A stretch of DNA of 64,000 bases from the NCBI GenBank assembly GCA_964247055.1, contig OZ176051.1, forward strand, positions 8,990,001 to 9,054,000, given 5' to 3'. The notes under the pieces were generated by a model. That model saw only the letters and a program-made list of their open reading frames with translations. It did no database searches and was not told where the DNA came from. The position numbers were made by a program, and so were the translations under genes. Shown here one piece after another: positions 11,121 through 24,200 of this stretch. The DNA is from Paragordius varius (taxonomy: Eukaryota > Nematomorpha). Position 1 is the stretch's first letter, and every line of letters begins with the position of its first letter.

Positions 11121-13474
11121 CTACGATATTCCATGGACATTGTTTTGGTGGTTTTTAAGCCACCCTAGAGTCTTGTATGATTTGGAGCAGCCAGCAACCC
11201 CACATGGATATGGATTGCTGCTTTCCCCCCTTTCCTTGGGCATATGAAAGACCTTAACATGTCTTATCATATTCTTTTCGTTTGAGAACTTAACCGCACA
11301 TCCATCAACTGGACAGGATACTGAGGCGACTGTTTGTGAAGGTAATTTATTGACAGGAGTTAAGTCTTTCGATTTCCTTCCTGGATGCGCAAACTCAGGT
11401 ATTTTCCCACTCTGCACAACTGCCCGTTTGAAATCGTCAAGATTTCGACATTCAACTTCGTGTATACGAAGTGACCCGTTATTACCTTTGTTTAGCACAA
11501 ACCAGTCCAGATCTCGTTGGACACAGTGCTCCCATCTTTGTCTACATCGTGCTCCGACTTTCGTACCCAGCACCCCATCGTACAACTGAGCTGCTAGTTC
11601 AGAAGTTTGACCGAGGTATATCTTGCTGAACCAGCGCAGCCTTCTACTACCCAACAGTTCATTCACATAAGGGAGCTTCACCCGGAGACTTGGAACGGGT
11701 ACCTTATCTGATCGTGAAACACCTACACACGTTCTAATGCAGTCATTGAGAAAGCTATCCATCCTACTCACGTCAGCCTTAGTAGTGTTCCACGTTTCAC
11801 AGCCGTACAATAGAGATGGAACCACGAAACCCATTATCAGCTGCCTTTTTATCTTGTTAGCAATTTTCTTGCTTTCCAAGATAGGTTTCACTTTACGCAA
11901 CACTACCCTCGCTCTTGCAATTCTCCTTGTGATTTCGCGGCTGACACCTCCCTTCCGACTGATCTCAGACCCGAGGTACGTAAAGCTATCTACGTCTTCA
12001 ATTACAGACGTTTCTAGCATTATGGGTAGGTTGTCTTTAGAGCCCGACAACTCTAAGATTTTCGATTTGCTCATCAAAATTAGGATACCATATCGTTTAA
12101 ACGTTGTGTTTAAACGTTCCAATGCCAAGGAAAGTTCGCTTCGATTGTTACTGACTAGCACGATATCATCTGCGAATGCTAGTATCTTCACTGCAGAAGT
12201 GCTCTGACTACAAGGGGATGGATTTTTTTGAGTGATACTGATACCTTCCAGCTGAAGATCAGCTTCACGAAGGCATGACTCTAGAAAGATGTTAAACAGG
12301 GCAGGTGAGAGTCTGCAACCTTGCCGAACGCCCCGTTCAAGTTTGAACCAACGCGAGGTATTGCCTTTCAACTTTACTCTCGCTTTATTGCCGTAGGTCA
12401 AATTGGCTATGAGCCTTAGTAACATCGGACCGCAGCCCGCTTTTTCCAGACAGTCCATTAGTGGCCCATGAGGGACGCTATCAAACGCCTTCTCAGGTCA
12501 ATGAAGACACAGTGCACCTCTGTGTCAGCTATTCGGGACTCTTCTTGCAACCTTCGAAGCGTGAATATTAGGTCACAAGTAGATTTCCGCTCCCTGAACC
12601 CACATTGGTAATCGCCCACCACTTGTTTGGACAACATCTGCAATCGTTCGTTCAGAATGCCATTGAAGATCTTCCCATCAATATTGAGTAAGGAGATGGG
12701 ACAATATGATTTGGGATCAATCGTCTTACCCTTGCCCTTATATATCGGACATATCTCCGCGACTTTCCAATCTTTCGGAATGCATCCCGTCTCCCAAACC
12801 CTTTCGAATATGCCTCTCAGGCATTCAATGACCGATTCACCACCCGCATGATATAATTCCAGGGCCATACCATCCTCACCACTACTCTTTCCAAATTTTA
12901 TTTTCCTCAAGGACCGTTCGATTTCGTCTCTTCCGGGGACATTATCGTTACATTCCACACCGCTAGCGAACAATGAATCACCAAAGATGTCGCCACCACT
13001 TTTACGATACACTAATTCATAGTATGAAGCCATACTTTCCACATTAGCACACGGACTTTTCTGTTTATTTGCACTTCCCGTGCCCAGGCACTTGTTACAA
13101 GTGCCTACCACCACATCAAGAATTACAGAGGTACCTTTAGAATTGTTGTTCACTAGACAGTGCTCCACTTCCGTGGCTTTCTTATCTAACCATTCTGACT
13201 TGAGGGCGTAAATCTTGTGTTTTATAGATTTGTTTAGGGCTTTAAATGAAGCCTTATCACTTTGAGTGGCTTTTCCACTACAGATTACTTTACGTAATTT
13301 TCTTTTGACGTTAATCTCAACAAGAATTTCTTTTTGGTTTGGACCCAGGCACACGTTCATTCCCGTTTTCGGAGGAATACATTCGCTTAATGCACCCTTT
13401 AACGTTGTTACATCAATCTCCCCACTGTGTAAACTTAACCTCTCTTTTACGTTGTGTTTAAAATTGTCTCTCAA
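11121..13474 (-). pseudogene. Reverse transcriptase of the non-LTR element, one frameshift
   Basis: Two adjoining minus-strand frames, 13474-12458 (338 codons) and 12458-11121 (445 codons), make one RT. The first has the linker and finger motifs ('WKVAEICPIYKGKGKTIDP', 'YQCGFRERKSTCDLIF', 'HCVFIDLR'). The second has the palm with 'GVRQGCRLSPALFNIFLE', the catalytic 'AFADDIVLVSN' and the thumb-region 'SFTYLGSEISRKGG'. The single-base frameshift near 12,490 falls inside the motif A Asp region. The C-terminus carries two C2H2 fingers, 'CPVDGC...RHVKVFH' and 'CGVAGC...NHQNNVH', then a TAG stop. Internally consistent but inactive. Confidence 0.88.
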
Positions 13475-13722
13475 TTGTTTGTTAGTTACTAGGGTTAGAA
13501 GTTCGTCTTTAGTTAGCCTCCTCTGTCGAGGTAGGTCCTTATTATCTGGGGACGTATCTCAAGGTATAATAATAATATTCACAAGTGGTGGGGAGGTTAT
13601 AATAATATAATAATAGTATACAGATAAGTTAATAGGTTAATGTACTGATATATAACGAATGTTGTGTGTTTAACCTAATCGTGTAATAACAGGTCTATTC
13701 AAATTAGCCTGCCAGTTACACT

Positions 13723-14447
13723 CTAACAGTCCTTCTTTGGACGAGTTCTTTCCCTTTCACTGACAAATTTTCCCAACACCAACCTGTGATCTGTCACCAA
13801 TCCCTTAAGACTTTCAACATCCATAACCCAGAAGCTAATTCCCCTGTGATATAGTATCCGATCATGGGTAAAGCCTTTGCCACTAGGGTGTACCCAAGTG
13901 ACCTTTTCCCAGTAAGGTTTCTGGAAAAAGCTTCCAACATCCTTAAGACCACATAGCTTAACGAGGAGATTACCGTTATTGTTTCCAGCACGACTTCTAG
14001 CAATGTTCAGTTTCCCGAACATGCCTTTTACCTGATCGATCGACTTGAGCTTTGAAATCACCAAGGACCATATATCGGGATTTTATGTGTCTCACTTGAG
14101 CACCAAGAGTATTGTAAAATTCCGATTTTTCAACAGCTTTTGCCGACTCTACCGGGGCGTAGCGAAAATATCGTTAGATCATATTTATTTACTTTCAACT
14201 TGGCAATTCTTGGACTAATCTCGTCAATACCTTTCTTGATAAGGAACCCGCATCCACGTGTGCCCGCCTTATCCATTGAGCCTGTAAGGAGCCTGTATGA
14301 CAGGATATCCTTGTCTAACCCCTTGCATCCATGGCACTCCTGTACTGCCAGAATGTCAACGCCTTTCTTCTCCGCATCAACTGAAAGTTCAATCTCGCGG
14401 AGCTCACACCTCAGGCCGTTGACATTCAGGGTGCCTATTTGGATCAC
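13723..14447 (-). pseudogene. APE-like endonuclease domain of the non-LTR element (frameshifted)
   Basis: The N-terminal piece (14447-14130, 105 codons) opens 'IGTLNVNGLR', the signature start of APE/exonuclease III-like endonucleases, followed by 'DILAVQECH' with the catalytic Glu. The second piece (14064-13723) ends with 'HPSGKGFTHDRIL' and 'GLVTDHRLV', matching the C-terminal Asp-His catalytic motif. The two are in different frames, with a break between about 14130 and 14060. In a live element this domain nicks target DNA for target-primed reverse transcription. The Met at 14447 directly precedes the domain, so little or nothing is missing at the N-terminus. Confidence 0.8.
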
Positions 14448-14460
14448 ATTTTTTGATTAT

Positions 14461-15141
14461 TTCACATTGCAAAATACTAAGGTACGGAAACATATTTGAA
14501 ATTAACCATTTGTAAATCATATAAGCTAAAACCGTTTAGGCTTAAAAACATATGTGACAGCAAAGTGATAAGGAGGTGGTCAGAAACCGAACCGGAAAAA
14601 TAGTGCCAGTTTCCCTTTATAAACTGCCAGAATATTTTTGTACTTTTTTTTAACAAAAGTAAAAATAATGTTTGGAATTTGGAACCGTGGATTAGTAATG
14701 ATTTTAAAGTCATTTATTAATTTGTTTTTAATTTAAATATTACACAGAGTAAGATACATCTAGTAATGAGTCATAAAATTATTAAAAACAACACTGTTGA
14801 TGTTTTAGACGAAAATGTTAATAGGGTTATCATATAAAATACTTCATTATATATTACAAATTTTTTATGAGTTTAATGGCAATACCCTAAAGTTTATAGG
14901 TTTATTCTTATAAAAATTTATTTGAATTTGTTATTGCGAATATATTTATGTCCGTATAAGTAGGCAACGATAGCTAGCCTGTTATTTGTTACTCTTTGCA
15001 TAATGGTAATAATACTGGGGTCAAATTATTTGTAAAGTTGAACTGCAGTTTAAGGTTATATGATATTTATTATATTATATTATTTTGTATTTATTTGAAG
15101 AAAAAAACAAAAAGGTGTTTTTAAGAGTGAATTATTCCGTA
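14461..15141. other. AT-rich interval upstream of gene A
   Basis: No rRNA, transposase or convincing exon is visible. In particular, the 28S sequence that would be expected upstream of an element inserted in 28S is absent. Confidence 0.5.
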
Positions 15142-15211
15142 ATGAAACTGCCTGCATATGGATTCATGATTATCTTATTTTATTATTGGAAAACATCAAT
15201 ATATCTATCAG
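15142..15211 (+). CDS. Candidate first exon of gene A (signal peptide)
   Basis: ATG followed by 'MKLPAYGFMIILFYYWKTS', a basic-then-hydrophobic stretch typical of a secretory signal, ending at a TCAG/GTCTAA donor (23 codons plus one base). Its phase does not fit the exon at 16798 directly. A plausible intervening exon starts at 16217 after a pyrimidine-rich acceptor and reads 'GEEGKLFNQNSFK'. The joining is unresolved. Confidence 0.4.
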
Positions 15212-18200
15212 GTCTAACCTCTGGCTTAATAAATGTTAAGATAAAATTGATAAAATTGAATTTCCCGTATTTATTTATCTTTATTTTTAATTTATAGATG
15301 TAAACAAACCCAAATGCATATATATCCTGAGTTTGAAAAACAGCACAAGTATTTTAATACAGTAACGAGAGCTATTAATGGTCATTTTTATATTGGCTAA
15401 AATAATTATTGTATTTAATTTTATAAGCTACAAATTATAAAATTGCGTGAAAATCAGTGGCCCCTTAGTTTCGCAACGTTAGCAATAATTAATTTATCAA
15501 GTCTAAAAATCAGTTTTATTTAAGAAAACAACCTTATTAAAAAACAAAATAAATTTTTTTTTGACATTTTTTTATTGTTTTGAATAATTTTAGTTGGTTA
15601 AAATATAAACGAAATAAAATTTATAGTTATAAGTGGATTTATTGGAAGATTCGTATTTTGATGTTTGTTTTCCTTTAAAATTATAAAAATCATGGATCAA
15701 TTAATAATATGTTTAAATTATTTTAAGATTTTCACACCTTTGTTTTCTTACATAATTGTAAAAAAATTTCCGTTTCGCCAATTATTAATATGATCAATGA
15801 TAGCTCGGTACTGCATTCATAAATACTGAATTTATAAATTCAAAATTTTTATATGAATAATATGTCTATATATCTATTCATTATACAGATGATATAATAA
15901 CAGGATGGTATCCCCGTAATTGTAGGTAAAAATACAATTTTATAAATACTTATATTTAAATTTATTTCACATATGTATGAATTGTTTGAATATTGATTGC
16001 ACTTGCATTCCTACATAAATTTTTATCCTCTTCCAATTTAGAGCTAAAGATTTTTTAGTTGTATGGTTAGAAAATGCAAATATTGATTAGATAGCTTTAA
16101 AGTTAATTTTTCCATAAACTTATTTATATTGATTTTGTTTTGGTCCCGATTGCAAACTAGAGAAGCTGTAAACTTTTAAAAATCTAAGTTTTTTATCTTT
16201 TATAGGTGAAGAGGGGAAATTATTTAACCAAAACAGCTTTAAAGTAATTTACAGTTATAGCGTGAATCGTAAATTACTTCGAAATGTCATCAAAATAAAG
16301 AATATTTAATAAAGTTACTTTTTAATAATAAAGGAAAAGAATCATGTGAAGCCAAGCTCTTTGCTGAATTTGCTATCTGGCAATAAATAATTGATAAAAA
16401 AACGTGCAATCTATATTTAATATCGAACTATTGAGTACCCTTGGTAACATAAAATCTGCAATAACAAAGGAATATTAATTAAATACAATTTTAAATAAAA
16501 GAAAATTTTGGTTATATCATAAAAACCAATCCATATGAATTGGGTAAAGGATGACCGAACATAATAAAAGAACAACTTAAATAAACATTGAAAAAATTAA
16601 TTTGTGCGTAAGAATAGAAACAAGAATTCAGATTATATTCAAAAATCGAATTTGACTTGAAAAAATCCAACAATACCCACCATGTGCGTACCAAATTTTC
16701 CTCCTTGTTTTAATCGCTAATTAAATGACCTTCTAACAAAAAATAATTCTCTTTACTGTACTGTAATATATACCTTTAAAGCTTTTTTCTTTTTTAGTTG
16801 CTATTTATATATACATAATAATCACAGTGTTAGCAATAAGGTACCAGACGCTAATCTCACCATTGTCAATGTGGACAATCAAATGGATGTTTGGTCGGTA
16901 CAAAGTGACACATACAAGGGTATGCTGAATTTGCCACGATACATATATGATTACCTATCCATTCTCGAGGAATACTTTAACATTTCAGTAATTTGTATTT
17001 TGTAAATTGAACATCCGGAAATAGTTTAAAACTGATTGATTTCAGAACTCCAATTACTAATTCATCCATTAATTTTTTTGTTTATGATTTATATTTTGTA
17101 ATAGATGTATGTTGATATCTTTCCCCAAAATATCAATGATAAATTTACAATAATCACAAAACTAAGAAGGGAAAATAACCGCTTTCTGGGTGACATTGTA
17201 CCCAAACATTCCCTGTTGGGAAAAAATATTGATGTGTCGTATGTGCCAAATAACTTGATCAAAGTAATTTACGTTTCTCTAAAATATAATGACATATCGC
17301 ATGTTAATTTCATGTTGCTGTGATTTATATGCTAATCTATTTCTACTCTTTTTGAGCTTACTTTTACCACGGTTGGAAACAATACGATAACTGAAACCGG
17401 AGTGAATTTAAGAAACCGTTCGTTTATATTCGGTATGAAAACGGATTTAATTATGAGTTATCGTCCCAACTCGCTCCTATAAAATGGAAATAATTAGACA
17501 TGTTCCATTTTTAATAATTATCTTGGTTTTACACAACTAGTAATCGCCATCTCAAGTTCTGAACCTGTTTTTTAAACGTTGAACACCCTAAAAAATCTTG
17601 TGTTACACAATTAAAATTAATTATCATTGATATCCAAAAATAATTTCGGAAATAGCAAAATATTAAAGCGACTTAACGTCTTAAAAATTACATATTTTTA
17701 TTTTAATACATAAACTTTTTCCTGCTAATATGGACAAAAATTATGTTTGTTTGAAAGGTAGGAATGTGCAAACGGAGAATCTTGCAAATTGAATATAAAT
17801 AATACAATTTTAAATTTTTTTGTAACACACCAAGTTATTAGCGCCTTATCAAAATAATAATCAACCCATTTGAATAAAACGCAAAGCCCTGAAGAGTTAG
17901 TTATGTAATATTGTAAAATGTTAATTATGTGTCACATGTGAGATGTCCACCAATACCTTAATAGTTAGTAGAGATACCCATTAAAATGATTTAACACTTG
18001 GATACAACATATTTATTTCAGTTTTTCGATTAAAATTGGGGTATTTGGATACCCCAAGACTGCTTAAAATTAAATTCTTTAAAAAATATGGAAGGAATTG
18101 AAACCATAGCAATATAACATTGATAAACCGAATATATAAAAAATTTTATTCAAAAATACTTTATATTTTTTATTTTAAGCTAAAACCGAAAGGTAAAAAT

Positions 18201-21200
18201 TTAGTCAAAATGACATGTGTTCAATGGTAAAATTAAAAAATAATACAAAATAAACCGCTTTTTTATTTCTATCAATGTTTGATGTAATTTAAATTAAGCT
18301 TTAATTTGACCCTTTAAATTAAAAGAATACGAGTGCAAAAATTCGTAAAATAAAAATGGCGTTGAAGTAGTTGGACACGAAACTTTTTTTCAAAACAAAT
18401 TTTTTGGATATTTTGGCATATTTATATAAATTTTATTTGGATAGAAGCATACTTCAGTAGTTTTTTAAAAATCCTAACTTAAATTTATTATGGGGTATTT
18501 AGATACCCCAATCTGAATCGAAGTGTTAAAGAAAATGATAATAAATGCAATTATCTAGTTATCGCAAATCATCTTAAAATATTATAATATATAACATTTG
18601 CACTTCAAGAGTTTCCTTAAACACTTCAATTCGGTCCTTGAACACTTCATATTGATCCTTAAAATTTTTAAATTTTGTTTTTACCACAATTTTTGCACGT
18701 TTCTTTTTATCTTATTATTTTTTACTAATTTTTTATTTTTATATATCATTTAAAAGTAAAAATTTCTAATTAAAAAACCACTTTTTTGTTTCTATTTTTA
18801 TCCAATATACGAAATCATTAACTTTTAAATGTAATGAAAAATTAACAACAAAGAAATCTATTGTGTTAAAATATATCCAAATTTCAAGAAATTAAAAAGG
18901 GTGTTTTAATGATCAAAAGTTGATATTAATAATGTTTGTGTTAAATAATAGATAAGTTAAAACGATAAATAGATGTATGATATACGATATGATAGATATA
19001 TAAAAATATAAAAAAGTCAACGGACCAACTTCAGTGTTCAATGACGAACCTGAAATGTTCAAAGACCAACTTCAAGTGTTGAAGAACACTCTAGAAGTGC
19101 GAATGGTATATTTTAGGCTAAATTGCGAAAGCTCAGGGAAAAATAAGGCAAATTTTAAAAATCTTTTCAGTGTTAAATTGATGTGTTTGAGCATATGGTA
19201 AAATATTAGCGAATAATAAAATAATTTACTAAAAATACCAATTATTACTATATAATTTTAATGTTTGTTATAATTGATTAGTACCGATTAATTCAAGATT
19301 ATCGCCATCGATGTGTCAAAATCTATGAGATTTATGAAAATGATATGATTGTGGAAACCAATGTTAATCCTTGCTACAAACAAATTGATTCCATACATTC
19401 ATTTAAACAACCATTAATGGTTAATTTTGTACTCTGGAATGATGCGAAAATAGGTAATACAACTTTAACAATCTTATCTTCTATTAAACTGATAATAATC
19501 TTTGTTTCATATTCAAAAATACGGATTTTAAGATCATCAGCTTTCAGCGAGAAAAAATTTGAGGGCCGCGTTCCATCTATCACAATTATAAACAAAAAAC
19601 TAATAACAAGCCAACTCTTTATGCAGAAGTTAAAATTTTTAGTAAAGCAAAATAGCCAAAACTTTGTCCACCAACTACATAAAATTACAAATTAAAAATA
19701 TTGTCAAAATTTGTTTACAGAATTTTTACAAGTGATTGATTTAAAAGCTTCTATGACTATAAATTAATATTTAGCTAGCTAGTTAATTGCCTAATAAAAT
19801 ACCACTAATTTGTTCCTCGAATAGATAAATGTTTAAAGTAAAATTATAAACAAATTGTTGTTTTGTGAATTAAAAATAATTTTATTTCTCCATGTCAGAA
19901 CCGAACGGGTTTATCGCATGGTTTATCCAAAAAATATTAAGTAGCAATGCTAACTAGCATTTTTATTCTGATACTTCTGTTACCCAATTATTATATTTAT
20001 AAGTAATAACCTTCCATTAAAAAACAAGATTTCACATAGATCGAGGCCTTTGATAACCATATTATGTATCTATTAATTAATATACAAATATTTTAATAAA
20101 ATATTCTACCAAAGCAGCTGACTTTTTAAAATGGTTATTTGAGTGTATATTTCAATATGCACGGTGACACCCATCTTTTAGAAAGTGAGAATTATAGAAT
20201 AAAAAGTTAAAACTACTTAGATATAGTGAGATTATATTCCATATCTAGCTTAATCCTTTCATATTTGTCCCTTTTGTCGCATGTTATGAAATATGGTGAA
20301 TATGAAACATGTGTGTTGTTAAATTAATTATAATAATTTTTAAATGTTTTTAATTGGTTGATTCCTCATAGGGACATTACTTATATAGATGTTATAACTT
20401 ACCTCTTTTCAAAGATGGCCGTCGTAAAATTAAAATTTTAGTTTTTGCCTTACTTATAACGGAAATTTATACAACTATAGAGTATAGGTTATAAATATTT
20501 GATAACTATATTTTCCTTTTCAATGTAGATTTTGTCCCAGTTAATGGCTATCAAACGCAAGATTTCAGAAGAGTTTTCTCAGCGGGTATAATCGATATTT
20601 TCATAGAATTATTATTATCCTTATTATTACATACATACATATATAGAAAAATTTGTTCCGTTGGATCCTTATCAATTGTGTGAGAGCGTTTTTTTGAGCG
20701 GGTTACACAATATAATTGTGACAAATCAATATGGTGATAAACATTTGATAAGGTATCATATTTTTACTCATTAGTAAAAAAGTTGGCTCATAAACAAAAA
20801 ATTTCATTTAAAATCAAATTATCTATAATCCCTTCCTTATAAACTATGGTTTCTCTAAAAATTGACATCAATAAACACAATTTTTATAATTAATTACGGA
20901 AACAAATAGCGCGCCTTGATTCGTATTATTGGCCAAATTATACATATAATTTTTGGTGATTTAATATAATTAAATAGCGAATAATTTGATGAAAAAAACA
21001 ATATGATTATTTAATTTAAATAATTATAGCGGATGTATACGATTAAAAATAAAATTAATATGAATTTTTTTAAGATTCACAAATTTAAATTTATATTTAA
21101 TCGCAGTCAAGCCACATCTCTTAGTTTTAAATATAATTATTGATTGATATTGGGTAAAATTTTTTGGGTGAGCAATATGGCAATGTCATCCTTTTCTATT

Positions 21201-24200
21201 CAAATTAAAAGAATTTTAAAGTTATTATAGATAAAATAAATATTTTAGATAAACGATAACATTACTTTTTTCAGGGCTAATATTTGTATTTTTATAATAT
21301 AGTTTACTAAAATAAAAAATATTCTTTCATAGGAAATACCTTTATTTTTACAATTCTTATTACGATATAAATAGTTGCCCAATAATTTAAAAAAAATCTG
21401 ATTAAATTAATAATTATTTAACTTTAATTGAGCATTTAACAATAAATTATTTTCAGGATACTTGACAATTTTAGCTAATTAAAAATTGATTAAAAAATTA
21501 TAAATTATATATTAATTATTTTTTCATAAATCAAAAATAATTTTTTTATCGATGGATATAAGTATTAAATGATTCAATTTTGTTGTAATTGGGGGCTATA
21601 ACGGGTTAGTAAAATTTTCAACAGCAAAATTTGAAAAATATATAAAATAAAGAATATAATTAATCAAAAACTAAACATCAACCCATCTTATTATAAAAAT
21701 CCTAATTTAAATTCTTACACATTTTCATTCCGAAATAAATAGATTTTTTTTGTATCTATTTGTAGCATATTTGTTAGTTTGAATATGTTTTGGAAATCTC
21801 TTCATAACGATACTTTTAATAATTTCCGTCTAGTGTAAAGTTAACTAAAATTATTTGAATCGTTGGTTAAAAATATGCATAGTATTTAATACTTAATATA
21901 TATTCATTTGAAATTAGGAATGTAACATTGCACAGAATTAAAAACACCAAAACCAAACTTCGCAAAATTTATCAAACCTTATTAGTTGAACCAAAAAAAA
22001 TGGAGCATAAAATACATGTCTTTGACAGCTATAGCTTGAAACCATTAACTCTGCAAATATATAACTATATTTATGAAATATTAATACTTCCGGTATATAC
22101 TAAATTATGCATATAATTTTGATTTTTTAAAACTTCTATAGCCTCATAGAAACGATTAGGGGGCCAACATATGATTTTCAATGCCTGTAATCCTTATAAA
22201 TATCCAATTTATTATTATTATTATTGTTTTTATTATTGAATTACTCTAAAGAATCCTTGCCTGCAGTCTAGTCAAAACTTAACAAAATTTATGACAAATA
22301 GGTTGATATAAAATAATTGCGTAACCAGCGGATATCCTAATGCAGCTACTATTCTAATATTTTTCCTTATTTTTTTATAATATTTATGATGATTGGATAT
22401 TATTTATAAATTACACATCGGGGAATACTTTGGCAGATATATAATTTTGGTGTTAAAGTCATGGCTATTGTTTGCTATTTTTACAAATCATTAAAATATT
22501 ACAACATATTGAATTTTTTTTATAATTTTCACATTACAAATTTTTTTCACCTTTATCCCATTATATAATAATTATTATTAATTATAATCAAAAGATTTAA
22601 TTTTAAAAATTTTGATTTTTAAGTTAAAATGTCTTATACTGCGCATCATAAGCCATTATTTCCCACAACGGGGTAAGGGGGAAAGGGGAGGGGGCTCTAG
22701 AAGTATTGTACTAAACCGTATACAAATTTTATACCTATATTGTTTTAATTATAATAGCGTAAAAATTTCAAAGACATATTTATCCTAGTTTTGGCCACGA
22801 ACGTAAGTGAATGTCAAATTACATGGTTTAATTTATCAAACAGGACTTTACAAAGCAATACGCTGCGAGATCATGTATAATTATTTTACTTAAAACAACT
22901 TCATGAAAAAATAAAACAACAAGGGTTATTAAGATAAATTACAAAAATTAAAATAAAATATGCGATGTTTTTATACGTTTTATGTATCTAATATTTACAT
23001 ATTTAAGCCAAGGTAAAATAATGTGTTCATATTGAATACAAAAGGGATACAAGAGTTTAACACATATAAATTTTAGTCCTAAGTTACATAATTGATATAT
23101 TTAAATCTATCATATCTTCTTATCCGAAACCGAGCTTATCTGGTGCTTTTCTTTCCCTAAGCGGATATCCTCTTTCTGGTTCTTTCTCAGTTGTCTTTCT
23201 TTTTTTCCTTTTCCTTGCTTCCTTCCTCCCCCAATTCCCGATTATTGATTGTAATATCCCATTCCTCAGTTTGTTTTATCGTTGGACCACCATCATCTCC
23301 CTCTCCATCCTGCTTGATGATGGTCGGCCGTAAATGATCTGCATGTTTTGCGAAGGGTTCGATTTCGATCTTTTACCGTAACGAGAGTACCTGTTCTCTC
23401 CAAAATTGAACCTTTTCTCCACCCCGTATTGAGTGCATTCTTTATGTACACCTCTTCGTCCGGTGTGAAAACTTGATTGGGTATGATGTCGTCATTTAAT
23501 TGTTGCGAGGGTGTTTCTGCTTCCTTCCTCCCCCAATTCCCGATTATTGATTGTAATTTCCCATTCCTCAGTTTGTTTTATCGTTGGACCACCATCATCT
23601 CCCTCTCCATCCTGCTTGATGATGGTCGGCCGTAAATGATCTGCATGTTTTGCGAAGGGTTCGATTTCGATCTTTTACCGTAACGAGAGTACCTGTTCTC
23701 TCCAAAATTGAACCTTTTCTCCACCCCGTATTGAGTGCATTCTTTATGTACACCTCTTCGTCCGGTGTGAAAACTTGATTGGGTATGATGTCGTCATTTA
23801 ATTGTTGCGAGGGTGTTTCTGCTTCCTTCCTCCCCCAATTCCCGATTATTGATTGTAATATCCCATTCCTCAGTTTGTTTTATCGTTGGACCACCATCAT
23901 CTCCCTCTCCATCCTGCTTGATGATGGTCGGCCGTAAATGATCTGCATGTTTTGCGAAGGGTTCGATTTCGATCTTTTACCGTAACGAGAGTACCTGTTC
24001 TCTCCAAAATTGAACCTTTTCTCCACCCCGTATTGAGTGCATTCTTTATGTACACCTCTTCGTCCGGTGTGAAAACTTGATTGGGTATGATGTCGTCATT
24101 TAATTGTTGCGAGGGTGTTTCTGCTTCCTTCCTCCCCCAATTCCCGATTATTGATTGTAATATCCCATTCCTCAGTTTGTTTTATCGTTGGACCACCATC

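Larger units (their letters stand above)
10745..14460 (-). mobile_element. Decayed APE-type non-LTR retrotransposon next to 28S
   Basis: On the minus strand an apurinic-endonuclease-like domain (14447-13723) is followed by a reverse transcriptase (13474-11121) and three C2H2 zinc fingers (11300-10900). Frameshifts and one in-frame stop break it. No ORF1 is seen upstream, as in the RTE group, whose RT style ('YLGSEISRKGG', 'GVRQGCRLSP') it also resembles. The 3' end lies within about 110 bp of recognisable 28S rRNA in the same orientation. Element limits are approximate: no poly(A) tail or target duplication was identified. Confidence 0.75.

Noticed and set aside
11737..12207. 156-codon plus-strand frame
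   Set aside because: It is antisense to the reverse transcriptase palm region, which has clear motifs on the minus strand.
10745..14460. R2 element
   Set aside because: The endonuclease is APE-type at the N-terminus and the fingers are C-terminal, whereas R2 has N-terminal fingers and a C-terminal restriction-like endonuclease. The canonical R2 target sequence is not adjacent.
23345..23372. tRNA gene (GGGTTCGATTTCG resembles a B box)
   Set aside because: It recurs in each 302-bp unit within integrase-coding sequence and has no A box or cloverleaf around it.
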